DNA of 64,000 bases, from the NCBI GenBank assembly GCA_963717445.1, contig OY970334.1, forward strand, positions 2,728,001 to 2,792,000. Direction: 5' to 3'. This DNA is from JAGVPT01 sp963717445 (GTDB taxonomy: Bacteria; Bacteroidota; Ignavibacteria; UBA10030; UBA8401). Position numbers and translations under genes: made by a program. The notes beneath the pieces are model-generated. The model did no database searches. It saw only the letters and a list, made by a program, of their open reading frames with translations, and was not told the origin of the DNA. How positions within the stretch are numbered: the stretch's first letter is position 1; every line of letters begins with the position of its first letter. This document shows, piece by piece, positions 36,547-47,100 of the stretch.

Positions 36547-36598
36547 TCGTTTACTTTCATGGATCCCCCTGGCGGATGATGTTTGAATGGATTATCTT

Positions 36599-39500
36599 TT
36601 AGCTCCCCATTTCGAGTACCTTCTTTTCAATTTTTGGAAATATTTTATCGATCTCTTTTTGCAGTTCGATAGTTTTTGCAATCGATGTTCCCATTTTGCA
36701 GTAATGCGACGGATCGTCCATTTGCCTTCCTTTGCGATCCTTTAAATATTTTTCCATGACCTGATATCCGCCAATCTGATAATTCCAGACTTCAGGAGTG
36801 ACGTTTTCAAAATAACGATGCCCGTTAATGCGAACGATGTCCTTCGTTTCATCGTACATTGGTCTTTCTATCGCATCCTCATTCCCCTTGCCACGATATT
36901 TTAGGATCGGATTGTTCAATGATTTGTGCTTTAGCAGATGCAATTCAATTAAATCAGCTCCCAATTCAGACATCTCCTTAAACAGTTCATAACTTTTAGT
37001 GAAAGGAATGCGCGGGAAATCTATCCTCAAAAACTCTGCATATTTTTCACGATAGAGATTGCTATATAAAACAGCGTAACAGTAACCAAAGATTTGTTCC
37101 GGCGTTGGAACTTTGCCGAATGCTTTCTTTAACTGCTCAAATATTTCAACGGCAATATTAGCTTTTTTCCCTTTTGCTTTGCCGTATTCAACCTCGGGCT
37201 CAAAAAGCATCATCGTTTGAAGCGGAATCCCTTTTTTCTTTTGGTAGGCATCATAAAGGTAAAGCGGAAAACAATAATCAATAGTTTTCAAAGAAACCGC
37301 AACATGTTCGACAATATTTTCTGAAGCGAAAATATGTGACCAGGGAACTGCAGTCTCAACTCTTCGCGGCATAACCAAAGCAAGATTTTCTCGTAGCATA
37401 TGCCGCATTACTTCATTACGAGGCATACAATGAAAGCCTCTCGAATTGCCCGTGTAGTAAGTGAATCTTGTGTCAAAAGGTCTGTAAAGAACTTGACAAA
37501 TTCGTTCTGGAGCCAAATCTGTTTTTATTAAATCTTGTTGTGCTAATGAAACCTTCCAATCGCGAGCATCTTGTCCTAGAACGTATGTTTGTCTCGCAAG
37601 TTCTACCTCCATTTTAGCAAATAAATTAACTGTCTTCCTCACTTCAGATGCACTCCATTTTATTGTCAAGCTATCTCTTGCAGTAACTATCCCAACACTA
37701 TTCACAGGAAATATCTCGTTTACGCCTTGCCACTTGGTATAGTGTTCGATCTCTTTTGTATTAGTTTTTGTAAAAAAATACCAAGGCGTGGTCGGCCTTA
37801 GCGTTTCGTAATCTTTTATTCTAAAAGCTTTCTTCCCTAACCAATCATATTTTTCTTCACGCAAACCAAACATATCTCGATGGTAAATCTTCTGAACTTT
37901 GGAGATTTTGCTTTTCACGAAGACGGCTATTGCCGTTCCTTGTCGAATATCGAATACGTTTTCATCGCTTCCGCCATCGGGAGATGTTTCTTTCTTCAAG
38001 GAATTGCCATGGAGGTCAATAATGTAAATTTCGTTGAATGTGTTCATCAAGCTTTGGCGCATTCCTCTGAACGTTGGATTATCCAAATAGCTGTGATTTG
38101 TAATCATCCCGACAATTCCCTGTCCGGCTTTATGGATTTTCCATTGAGCAAAGCGGAGAAATTTCACATAATCATCTTGCAACCATTTCGGATTTTTTTC
38201 TCCAAGCGGTTCTCCGTCAACCTTGTAATAACTCGTTGCGCCGTCGACATCTTCTTTTAATAATTTTTCCGTCCACTCATTTTTATTTGCAGAATGGCCG
38301 CTGTATGGCGGATTCCCTAAAATCACCAGAATCGGTTCTTTTTGTTTTATTTTTCCCGCTAAATGGCTCTCGTCGCTGAGAGATTCGAGTCCTGGAATTT
38401 CGGTTTGCTGAAGGTCTTCCATATCCAATGTATTGGTGAGAAAGAGCTTAAATCTATCGTCATCCTTCATGGTATATCCAAGTTCTTCCAATAAGAAGCT
38501 GATCTTAATATGACCGATGGCATACGGCGCCATCATCAGCTCAAATGCATAAAAATTTTTCAGGATTTGATTCTTAATCAGTTTTGTTTTTCCTGCATCG
38601 CCGTACTTCTTTGTGAACTCTTCCACGGCAAGCTTGATCGCTTCGGCGGGAAATGTGAGCGTTCCGCCGGCAGGGTCGAGCAGCGTCACTTCTTTGCTTG
38701 CCAGACCATCTTGTAAATTAAAATGCGTTTTTAGCAGGTCGTGAATAGAGCGGACAATGTATTTTACAACGGGTTCAGGAGTATAATAAACGCCCCGTTT
38801 TTCTCTGGTTTCCGGGTCGTAAATATTCAGAAATGTCTCGTAAAAATGGACGATCGGGTCTTCGCCTTTTCCCTTGCGGTAGAATTCATCTAAAATTTTA
38901 TTTACATCGGCGACATGAAGCACCTGGGCAATGTCGTCGATGATCACTTCCATATGGAGCGGAAGTGTGCCTAATGAAATGAAACTGAACACATCGCGTA
39001 AAATGCCGATCGTATGAGGAATAAGATCGTACGCAATTTTTCTGTTGAAATCCCCGTCTGCACGAGTTCGTGCTGCGAAAAGTCCGTACGTAATGGTCTG
39101 AGAATAAATATCGGCAAAATCTCCTGGCGAAAGGTCAGCGACCAAATATTGCTTAAATGCAGAATAAAAGCCGAAGATTTTCCCCTTTCCTTTTTCCGCT
39201 TCTTCCAATTCTTTAATTATAACTTCATCTCGCAGGAACCCGGTTCGTTTTGCCAATTCTATGGCGAGGTCTTTTGCAGTGAGAACGTTCGGCAAAGAAA
39301 AACCGAAGAATTTTTCGAGAAGAGTAATAAATTTTTCTTCATTCTCAACGGGGGGAGTTGTTTGTAATTTCTTTGCTATAAATGGTCGTGCGACAGAAAC
39401 TTTATCAATTAATTCGCCGTTACGGTATAAACGAAATTGGTAAAAATCAGTCAGTATGAGATTAGGGAAAGTCGAACGGTAACGTTTCAGTTGTTTTGAA

Positions 39501-39757
39501 TCTTCGATGTCATCAAGATCTTCCCCGGGTCTCTTCGCTTCAATGTATCCGACAACCTTTTGTTTTCCGTCCCATACACGAAAATCGGGATTTCCACCCT
39601 CGGTTTTCTTCGGCAGTGTTGTAATCTGGATATTTTTTTTGCCGGTTTCTTCAGAAAACGATTCAAGAAAATTGGAAAAGTGCCTGTAATAGCTCTCCTC
39701 TCTGGCGTCTCCTTGAGATGTCGTTGCGGCAATCTTTTTGAGATAAGCCTTCAGCAT
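36599..39757 (-). CDS. Type ISP-like restriction-modification enzyme
   Basis: 1052-aa single-chain enzyme. The N-terminal PD-(D/E)xK nuclease is NPDFRVWDGKQ (56-66) and YIEAKRP (71-77). The N6-adenine methyltransferase has motif I LLDPAGGTLTFPAEAI, with Gly-Thr-Leu-Thr where most relatives have GTGTF, and motif IV GNPPYSGHSANK (near 475). The C-terminal third is a specificity domain of the type ISP/LlaBIII group, ending ELQKEIDKIFPKIEKK. No helicase motifs are obvious between nuclease and methyltransferase, so type IIG is the alternative label. It is AT-richer than the genes around it. Confidence 0.85.
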   Translation of the reverse strand: MLKAYLKKIAATTSQGDAREESYYRHFSNFLESFSEETGKKNIQITTLPKKTEGGNPDFRVWDGKQKVVGYIEAKRPGEDLDDIEDSKQLKRYRSTFPNLILTDFYQFRLYRNGELIDKVSVARPFIAKKLQTTPPVENEEKFITLLEKFFGFSLPNVLTAKDLAIELAKRTGFLRDEVIIKELEEAEKGKGKIFGFYSAFKQYLVADLSPGDFADIYSQTITYGLFAARTRADGDFNRKIAYDLIPHTIGILRDVFSFISLGTLPLHMEVIIDDIAQVLHVADVNKILDEFYRKGKGEDPIVHFYETFLNIYDPETREKRGVYYTPEPVVKYIVRSIHDLLKTHFNLQDGLASKEVTLLDPAGGTLTFPAEAIKLAVEEFTKKYGDAGKTKLIKNQILKNFYAFELMMAPYAIGHIKISFLLEELGYTMKDDDRFKLFLTNTLDMEDLQQTEIPGLESLSDESHLAGKIKQKEPILVILGNPPYSGHSANKNEWTEKLLKEDVDGATSYYKVDGEPLGEKNPKWLQDDYVKFLRFAQWKIHKAGQGIVGMITNHSYLDNPTFRGMRQSLMNTFNEIYIIDLHGNSLKKETSPDGGSDENVFDIRQGTAIAVFVKSKISKVQKIYHRDMFGLREEKYDWLGKKAFRIKDYETLRPTTPWYFFTKTNTKEIEHYTKWQGVNEIFPVNSVGIVTARDSLTIKWSASEVRKTVNLFAKMEVELARQTYVLGQDARDWKVSLAQQDLIKTDLAPERICQVLYRPFDTRFTYYTGNSRGFHCMPRNEVMRHMLRENLALVMPRRVETAVPWSHIFASENIVEHVAVSLKTIDYCFPLYLYDAYQKKKGIPLQTMMLFEPEVEYGKAKGKKANIAVEIFEQLKKAFGKVPTPEQIFGYCYAVLYSNLYREKYAEFLRIDFPRIPFTKSYELFKEMSELGADLIELHLLKHKSLNNPILKYRGKGNEDAIERPMYDETKDIVRINGHRYFENVTPEVWNYQIGGYQVMEKYLKDRKGRQMDDPSHYCKMGTSIAKTIELQKEIDKIFPKIEKKVLEMGS

Positions 39758-40042
39758 TGTTAGTATTGATCCTCATGACAAAAAAATCCGAAGTCTGTCC
39801 CACCACACATCCTGCGGATTGATTCCAAAAGAATGTAACTCTTTTAATTTTTCTATTCAACTATAGTAAGCGCCCGGTAATGTTACTTTTTGCCTTTTGC
39901 CTGTTAGACTATGACCCCTCTAAAAATTTTCTTCGACTCTTATCTCTTTTTCCTTTTCTCTTCTCTCTTTAGACCATCCGTTGACTCTCCATCGCCATTT
40001 TCGTATTTTTAATCCATAACAAAAAAGGAAAGTTTGCCATCC
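39758..40042. promoter_or_regulatory. Divergent intergenic region (ISP-like gene / carA)
   Basis: 285 bases without a gene. AT-rich near carA, with GTATTTTTAATCC (40003-40015) as a possible promoter box and AAAGGAAAG as the carA ribosome site (about 40025). No riboswitch or attenuator was recognised. Confidence 0.35.
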
Positions 40043-41207
40043 ATGATCGTTAAGCTTGCACTCGAGAACGGAACAGTCTTCACCGGAGAAAATTTCGGTG
40101 CCGAAGGAGAAATTACCGGTGAGGTTGTCTTCAATACGAGTATCACAGGCTATCAGGAGATCCTCACCGACCCGTCTGTACGCAGGACAAATCGTGACGA
40201 TGACCTATCCGCTCATCGGAAACTACGGTGTTAATCTAGACGACCTCGAATCGGCCAAACCGCAGGTGTCCGGCTTTATCGTTCGCGAGTATTTCGATTT
40301 CTACAGCAACTGGCGGGCCACTTCGAGCCTGGGCGATTGGCTGAAAAAGCATAACGTCATCGCCATCCAGGGAATCGACACACGAATGCTGACGAAGATG
40401 ATCCGCACGCTGGGGGCGCTACGAGGTGTCCTTTCTACAAAAGATCTTGACGACGCGAGCCTGGTAAAAAAAGCGAAAGCGTCGCCGGATATGAACGGTT
40501 TGGATCTGGCGAAAAACGTGACGTGCAGCTCTCCTTACACATGGGACGCCATCGACGGAACAATGTTTGCCCTTGCTCCACAAAGTGCGGATGCTAAGCG
40601 CAATGGAGATCGGTTCAACGTTGTGGTGTACGATTATGGAGTCAAACAAAATATTTTGCGGCGACTGACGCGGTACGGATGCAGCTTGACGGTTGTTCCC
40701 GCATCGTATTCCGCCGAACAGGTGCTGGCAATGAATCCGGACGGAATTTTTCTCTCCAACGGACCCGGCGATCCCGGCGCGGTAAAGTACGCGATCATGA
40801 ATCTCAAGAAATTGATCGGCACAAAACCGATGTTCGGAATTTGCCTCGGCCATCAATTGCTTGCGCTTGCGCTGGGCGGAAAAACGTACAAGCTGAAATT
40901 CGGGCATCGGGGTGCCAATCATCCCGTGAAAAATCTTCAAACGAGCGAAATTGAAATCACTTCGCAGAACCACGGCTTCGCAGTTGACTGGAAGACGATG
41001 GATGATTCGAAGGTCGAGCTGACTCACATTAATCTTAACGACAACACCGTCGAGGGATTTCAACACAAGCAACTGCCTCTCTTTTGCGTTCAGTATCACC
41101 CCGAAGCCTCCCCCGGCCCGCACGACAGCGATTACCTCTTTGCAAAGTTCATCGCATTAATGGAGAACGCGAAGGCAAAAGTCGAAAAGCAAAAAGCCGT
41201 CGTGTAG
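40043..41207 (+). CDS. carA: Carbamoyl-phosphate synthase small subunit, one-base frameshift
   Basis: Glutamine amidotransferase subunit that feeds ammonia to CarB for arginine and pyrimidine synthesis. N-terminal CarA domain (LALENGTVFTGENFG, NTSITGYQEILTDPS) and C-terminal class I GATase with nucleophile Cys in MFGICLGHQ and His/Glu in QYHPEASPGPHD. The frame is interrupted at about 40177: DPS should be followed by YAGQIVTMTYPLIGNYG, but one surplus base next to GTAC moves it into another frame. Restored, it is 387 aa, the normal size. Because carA is usually needed, a sequencing error is likelier than a true pseudogene. ATG 40043 is preferred to TTG 40034. carB is not adjacent. Confidence 0.88.
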
Positions 41208-41366
41208 AAGTAGAGCGACTTCAACCGCCGACCGAAGCTAGGTGCTAACATGTTTCAACTCCTTCATCACTCTCTTTTTATATAACCACCGCGGTATTTT
41301 TTCCACTGTTTGTTCTCTAACCGAAAACATCATTATGATGTTCTCACGACATATCAGGAGGTCTTC

Positions 41367-42107
41367 ATGGAATTAGGTTCACACACTGTTTTTATTACCG
41401 GCGGCGCTTCGGGAATCGGGCTGGCGCTTGCCGATCGGTTTCTCGGCGCTGGGAGCGACGTGATCGTTTGCGGACGCCGCGAGGAAAAATTGCGTGAAGC
41501 AAAAGAAAAATACCCCAAGCTTCACATTTATGCTTGCGATGTTTCCCAGGCATCGAACCGGGTGTCGTTGTTCGAATGGATAACGCGGGAGTTCCCGAAG
41601 GTCAATATCCTTGTAAACAACGCCGGGATTCAACGGCGCTTTAAATTCGCGCAAGATCCAAGCTGGGAAAAGATCGAAGAGGAGATCGCGATCAACCTGG
41701 AAGCGCCAATCCATTTATCGACACTCTTCATTCCTCACCTTCTTAAGCAGGATCGCCCGGCAATTATTAATATTACGTCCGGCCTGGCCTTTGTACCAAT
41801 GGCAAGTGCGCCGATCTATTGCGCAACGAAAGCCGCGATCCGTTCATTTACTCTTTCTTTCCGGCATCAGCTTTCTGCAACGCCGATCTCTATCATCGAA
41901 ATCATTCCTCCTGCGGTGAATACCGATCTTGGCGGTAAGGGGATTCACTCCTCAGCAACGCCGCTCGATGAGTTCGCGAATGCAGTTGTAGAGCAGTTGA
42001 AGAAAGGAAGCCTGGAAATTTCGTACGGTTTCTCTGCGCAAACAAGCCGTGCATCGCGCGAAGAGTTGAATGAGACGTTCAAAAGGATGAATCAAGCGCA
42101 GCGGTGA
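41367..42107 (+). CDS. Short-chain dehydrogenase/reductase (DltE-like)
   Basis: NAD(P)-dependent oxidoreductase of the SDR family, 246 aa. Cofactor loop TGGASGIG (about 11-18), NNAG (about 84-87), catalytic Ser in NITSG and YxxxK in YCATKAAI (about 148-155). The overall pattern resembles DltE-annotated SDRs. The substrate is unknown. ATG 41367 has a good AGGAGG site; the frame is open to 41310 but that stretch does not look coding. Confidence 0.9.
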   Translation: MELGSHTVFITGGASGIGLALADRFLGAGSDVIVCGRREEKLREAKEKYPKLHIYACDVSQASNRVSLFEWITREFPKVNILVNNAGIQRRFKFAQDPSWEKIEEEIAINLEAPIHLSTLFIPHLLKQDRPAIINITSGLAFVPMASAPIYCATKAAIRSFTLSFRHQLSATPISIIEIIPPAVNTDLGGKGIHSSATPLDEFANAVVEQLKKGSLEISYGFSAQTSRASREELNETFKRMNQAQR

Positions 42108-42242
42108 TTGGGTGAAGTCCGTTGCCCTTAGTCCTAAGTCCTGAGTCTCAAGACAGAGTCAGTTGTTTCCAGGGGGCGTTCCTTCCGACCTATGGTGTTA
42201 GAAAATGAAATATAGAGACTTCTGAATAATTTTAAAAGTATG

Positions 42243-42306
42243 GCTCACAAGACGCAAAGTGGCAAAATGATTTAAAAACAGAGTCTTTGCGTCTTCGCGG
42301 CTTGGC
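42243..42306. repeat. Dispersed ACGCAAAG...CTTTGCGT repeat, copy 2
   Basis: Perfect 11-base inverted words AAGACGCAAAG (42249-42259) and CTTTGCGTCTT (42285-42295) with TTTAAAAAC between and GCGGCTTGGCG after. Same word order and direction as the copy at 35316-35380. The 42108-42346 gap has no gene. Confidence 0.65.
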
Positions 42307-42346
42307 GATAGGCAATTTTTCAAGAGCCTCATATATTTCATCCAGC

Positions 42347-42823
42347 TCACTTCTTCTCCCCAAAAATCTTCAGCCATTCATCAACCTGTCCTTTCGATAA
42401 GGCAGCCGAATCTTTCTCCTCTCCTTTATCCGGCTCTTCAAAAAGAAGATTGCTGAAATATTTGGACGTATGCGTGATGCAGGAACAAGCCTTCGCGTAA
42501 TCAAGAATCTCCCTGTCGGAAGAAACGATGACCAGAAGCGTTCGATTTTTTGAGAGGTCAATCATGGACTTAATTTTTGCGTCAGCGGAGATCGGAGACG
42601 AGAAGACGATGTGGACGGGAGAATGCGTCGGCGAGGGATGAGGTTCATGAGGCTTCACTCCATCAAAGACAATTGTGCAGCGGAATTTTCTCTTAAAGGT
42701 CAAACGGGAAATAAGGAACACAAGTTGTTCCCGGGCCTCGAATCCGTCGTGTTCCAATAATTTTTTGAGTGTTGGAATCGCGTGGATGAGGTTATAGCCG
42801 TCGACAATATAGTGGGGAAGCAT
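42347..42823 (-). CDS. NYN-domain (YacP-like) protein
   Basis: 158 aa from ATG 42823 (the frame is open to 42853, inside the upstream gene). PIN-like NYN domain with the first acidic site in YIVDGYNLIHAIP, then CTIVFDG and IVSSDREILDYAKA carrying further Asp residues. YacP/Rae1-like members are ribonucleases; activity is inferred. It follows the KirBac gene after 16 bases and is likely cotranscribed. The charged C-terminal tail (EEPDKGEEKDSAALSKGQVD) looks flexible. Confidence 0.85.
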   Translation of the reverse strand: MLPHYIVDGYNLIHAIPTLKKLLEHDGFEAREQLVFLISRLTFKRKFRCTIVFDGVKPHEPHPSPTHSPVHIVFSSPISADAKIKSMIDLSKNRTLLVIVSSDREILDYAKACSCITHTSKYFSNLLFEEPDKGEEKDSAALSKGQVDEWLKIFGEKK

Positions 42824-42839
42824 CGCTGCCTTTAAAATT

Positions 42840-43829
42840 TTAGATCCGCTCAATGTCGCTTAAGCGCCGCAGGTCGACGCGTACGATTCCGTCTTCCGTT
42901 GGAAGGAACATATCCCTGAACTTTGCTCCAACCGTCACTTCGTCGTATTTGTATGAAGAACGGCTATGCACGGATTGCGAGAAGGTTTCGTCGATTGCCG
43001 TCAGCAGGATTGCAAATTCGGCATCCGTTTCTTCCAACTCTTTTTGCGTAACCCCGAAGAGCGGGCTTTTTTCATCGATCGGATGGACAATTGTCCAATG
43101 GAGCGGGAAGAATGTTACTTTGTCCCTTTCCAACGATAGAGGGTAAAATTTTCTCACCTGCCTGTCCTTGTGCGTTTCCATCCTGCTGAAGGTAAGCGTT
43201 GCATTGACTTCAATCAACTGATTTTGTCGCTCATTGACAATCCTGAACATAAAGCCGGTGATATCGCGGAACGGAGCGATCACTGCCTTTTCACTGTACT
43301 GGATTTTCGCATTCGGCCGTGAGAACCGTGCGAAGAGCAGTCCGGTTGCCAATGCGAATCCAAAAAGCCCCGTCAGCGCCTCGAAAGCCACGACAACATT
43401 TGCTGCAAATCCCGACGGGCTTATTTTCCCATAGCCGATCGTCGCCAATGTTTGCACACTGAAAAAGAAAGCGTCAAAGAATCGCCCTCCCATGGAGGTT
43501 GCCGCCGATCCTTCAATAGCCTCGTGGCCGCAGGCTAAATACGCAAACGCGAAGAGTACGTTGACGAGAAAATAGGACAAGACGACCATCGTGTGAAATT
43601 TCATCCACGACATTGAGAGGAGGGCATGGTAGGGATTAAGCGAACGGAAAAATGATTGTCCCGTCCGCTTCACGTTGAAGCTTCCATCCCGGTTGAGGAA
43701 TCGAGTCCGGGATAGTTGAGTGACCTTTGAGCCTAAACCAAGGTCCCGATTGTCATCTTGCGATGGAGGCGGTAGTATTTTTCTTTTCGTGGCCAAGGAT
43801 GTCCCTTTGTATTGTGGATAGTGTTTCAA
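42840..43829 (-). CDS. Inward-rectifier potassium channel (KirBac)
   Basis: 329 aa, two membrane helices (about 80-100 and 143-168) around a pore loop with selectivity filter TIGYG (130-134). A large cytoplasmic immunoglobulin-like Kir domain follows (about 175-325: MFRIVNERQNQLIEVNATL, FFPLHWTIVHPID, ILLTAIDETFSQSVHSRSSY), as in KirBac1.1. It passes K+ with gating by the cytoplasmic domain. Upstream is the palindromic repeat copy at 43874-44080. Confidence 0.93.
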   Translation of the reverse strand: MKHYPQYKGTSLATKRKILPPPSQDDNRDLGLGSKVTQLSRTRFLNRDGSFNVKRTGQSFFRSLNPYHALLSMSWMKFHTMVVLSYFLVNVLFAFAYLACGHEAIEGSAATSMGGRFFDAFFFSVQTLATIGYGKISPSGFAANVVVAFEALTGLFGFALATGLLFARFSRPNAKIQYSEKAVIAPFRDITGFMFRIVNERQNQLIEVNATLTFSRMETHKDRQVRKFYPLSLERDKVTFFPLHWTIVHPIDEKSPLFGVTQKELEETDAEFAILLTAIDETFSQSVHSRSSYKYDEVTVGAKFRDMFLPTEDGIVRVDLRRLSDIERI

Positions 43830-43873
43830 GTTATGTTAAGAGCCATCTCGAATCTTCTTTTCTTATCATAATG

Positions 43874-43900
43874 TTACTTTCTTTCCGAGAAAGAAAGTAA
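43874..43900. repeat. Perfect 12-bp hairpin next to palindromic copy B
   Basis: TTACTTTCTTTC (43874-43885) pairs with GAAAGAAAGTAA (43889-43900), loop CGA. It abuts the next repeat and lies upstream of the KirBac gene, so it is not its terminator; it could end the - strand transcript from lhr only if that ran the other way. Probably part of a mobile repeat. Confidence 0.55.
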
Positions 43901-43914
43901 GCAAAGAAATCCCT

Positions 43915-44080
43915 CGAAATCGTAACACACGGATCCAATCCCTCCCCGCAAGTCATCAATTTCGGTGTGTGAAGATTTTCAAATCCTTTGGCATTATGCT
44001 TTTGCACCGAAATTGAAACCCTTCGATTGAATCCTCCCGCCCGCGCACCCGACGATTTCGATATGTTGTAAAGACTGCAT
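43915..44080 (-). repeat. Interspersed palindromic element, copy B
   Basis: Homologous to module 2 of the 18792-19148 element, in reverse orientation, with a 31-base identical block (44004-44034). Pairing arms: 43915-43923 with 44052-44060, 43931-43940 with 44025-44034 (one G-U), and 43956-43967 with 44005-44016 (12 bp perfect). The loop (43968-44004) differs in sequence from copy A while the stems are kept. Confidence 0.85.
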
Positions 44081-44130
44081 GTGAAGATTCTATTCAAACT
44101 TAAATGCTGTTAGCATTTTTGAGTCGGCTC

Positions 44131-47100
44131 TCATTGTAACTCATATCTCATCGTCTGTGCGCGATCTCTGTAGAAGCCGATTGAACGAAGAGTCTCTGCT
44201 AACGGACTTTCGGTTGGACGCATGCCGTCGCAGTATTCGACGATGATTTCGCGTTCGTTTCTGAATGAGGATCGGAGATTAGAGACGAATTGCTCCAGCC
44301 CAGCACGGACAATGTCTTGGGATGATTCTGCAACAGTCGTAATTCGCGCTCCGAAACCTTCAATCCACAAAATAGGCGATCCTTTATCGAACACAAAGTA
44401 ATTCAGCGGAAGCCGAGCGATGCGGATATTGGCTGTGGCCTTTACGTTTCCGATTTCAACTCCGAGCCCATACGGATTTGCCGGGTCGCATGCATTAACA
44501 ACAATGGGAAGACCTCCGTTCATTGTTGATTGTTCATTGTTGATTGCTCTTATCATGTCCACCGCTGCCGGAAGTGCAAATTGCATTCCCGAAAGGCCAT
44601 CGACAAAATAGCCACGGCGTATCTCGCCCCGCAATTCCATCTTTTGAAATTCGAGGGCGAGGAGAGGCCATGGCAGAAGATTGTCCTCCCGCTTTGCAAT
44701 TTCCCTTGCGACAATGCCGTAGCGAAGGAGCAACTGTTGAGCTTGCCGACCTACTTTTTCTTCCAGCGAAGCTTTTTCTCCGAGAACTCTTCGTGTATGA
44801 AGAAGCGACCAGCGTCCATTCCAGCCGGGTGTTGTGCGAAGGGCTTTTCTCACGGAGCTCATCGCGAAAGACTTTAGCGGATTGCGTCGAGGGTTTGTGA
44901 GGATGATCCGCTCAGAAAGGAGGGGGGAATCGTCTTTCGTTTTAAAACGTTTTACGTTCAATGCTTCGTCAACGACGTCGTTTGTGATAAGTCCGCCCCA
45001 AAACAATTCCGCGATGGCTTTGTTCAATGCCGCAAGCGAAAATGGAGTTCCTTCGCGTATGTCCGAAAGAAACGACGCACCGTTGTGTTTCAGAAACTCG
45101 TACAATTCTTTTGCCGTGTCCGAAACCCCTTCGAGCAGTTTTTCTTTCTCCTCGAGGAAACAAGCGCCGTCGCCGCTGAAAATCCATTGCGACTTTCCGG
45201 GCGCGGAACCGGCGCAAACGATCTCGCCTTTTGTCGATAAGGCTCTCAGAACGCCGGGGTCGTAGTTTTTCATCCGATGCCATAAAATTTCACTCTCCCA
45301 TAATTCTGAGTGTAGCGCGTATCCCTCCATTTTTTCGAGGACGCTTAAAAGACCCGTTTCACCCGACTCTTGTGTCGACGGGTGGCGATGCTGCCAATGG
45401 GACAGGAAATTTGTGAACTCGCCGATCGAAGCGGGTTTGATTTCTTTTCGGAGGATGTTGATCGAGGCGCGGTGGATACGCTCCAGGTTCGGCCTGTAAC
45501 ACCATTCTACCGATTCGTCTTCTGAGGAAAATGAACCGTGAACGATCTGCTCTTCTTCAGGAAGCGAACGGAGAATCCTTTCGCATTCATCTATCTCGAT
45601 TCCAAAACGCTGCGCAATCGGTTCCACTGTTAATGGTGCGTGTGAGCGGAGCTTTCGCGTTATCAGAAAACGAAGGCATTCTTCCCGTTTCAGCGGACTG
45701 GTTTGGAATTCTTCGGGGAGAGATGAAAGGGCGTCACGGTCTACCATTGCAACACCGAGATACAGCGGGACTTCTTCCGATGCGATGAAAAATATTTTAT
45801 TATTCATCCGTACCGGAAGGATGGTTCTCTGTTTCTCCAATTGGTGTTTGAACTGGTTATCGTGCGTTGCGGAACGTTCGCTAATCTCCTCTTCAGTCAA
45901 TTCGCCGATGCGGACGAGTATCTCGAGTAATTCTTCAGTCGTGCGTGCTTTACGGGTTTCAGAAGTGAACTGGAGCTGTTCTTCGATCCGGTCAATTGCG
46001 TCCGGTTTGATGATTGTCTTGACGGCGTCGAGACTCACAACTTCAGCAAGCAATTCTCTGTTGAGCGTCTGGTACTGGCTTGAGGTGTCTCCTTTCGGAT
46101 GGTCTTGTTCATACATATAGACCGCAATGAAATCAAACAAGACAGTTGATGCAAATGGTGAAGGTATTTCTGTTTGGATAGTATGAACGCCGATTGATCC
46201 CGACTCTAATTTGCCCATCACTTCTTTAAAGTGTTCAAAGTCGAGGACGTCGTTCAAACAGTCGCGGATGGTTTCGATGACGATCGGGAAGTCGTCCACC
46301 TTGCGGACGATTTGAAGCAGATCGCTTGCGCGCAGGCGCTGCAGCCAGAGGGGCGTTCGTTTCCCGATGCGAGTTTTCGGCAACAACAGGGCACGTGCCG
46401 CATTCTGTCGAAATAACGCGCCGAAGAGGGGAGAGAGAACCAGCTCATCTAAAATGAGGTCCTGGGCTTTTGCCGCCGTCAGGCCGGTGAAGAGGTCGAG
46501 CGGGAGACGCTCAACATCGGAACAGCGAAAGAGAATTCCATCGTCATTGTACAGCATTTGGATTTCAGTGCCAAGGCGTTCCCGAAGCTGGTGTGAGAGG
46601 ACAAGTCCGAGTAAGCCATTGACCCCGCGGCCGAAGCATGAATGGACGACGATTCGTGGATCTCCGATCTCGTCGCGAAACCCTTCCACCACAATCGAGT
46701 AATGCGTAGGCAGGAAGCCGGTCGCCGCTTTTTGCTGGAGAATGTAATCGACAATATTCCTCGCTGCGTGCGCGTCGATAGGATAATTATCATGGAGCCA
46801 TTCGATGCCGTTGGAGTCGCCGGACGACAAATCTTCCAGGAATTTTCCGAGCCGTTCTCCAAGCTCGAACGTCCGGCCGATTCCTTCACCGCGCCAGAAC
46901 GGCATCCGCGCCGGCTGCCCCGGCGCCGGTGCAACGATGATTTTATTTGCATCGATATCGAGCATCTTCCACACATTCGAGCCGAGGATAAACGTGTCGC
47001 CGGCACGGCTTTCATAAATAAACTCTTCGTCCACTTCGCCGATTTTCGTTTTCATATCCTCAAGATATACGGCGAAGTAACCCCGGTCGGGAATCGTTCC

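Noticed and set aside
36371..36586. Short frames between the broken ORF6N gene and the ISP-like enzyme
   Set aside because: They consist of GC-rich palindromes and a terminator hairpin.
39856..39910. A third attC-like site (ATTCAAC ... GTTAGAC)
   Set aside because: End motifs fit, but the arms do not pair, the 37-base core is absent and there is no cassette-like gene end.
40043..41207. carA as a programmed frameshift
   Set aside because: No slippery heptamer, stimulatory hairpin or known precedent; a single surplus base beside GTAC fits an error better.
43831..44097. 88-codon - strand frame upstream of the KirBac gene
   Set aside because: It reads through palindromic copy B and a 12-bp hairpin; coding similarity to 18984-19100 is explained by the repeat.
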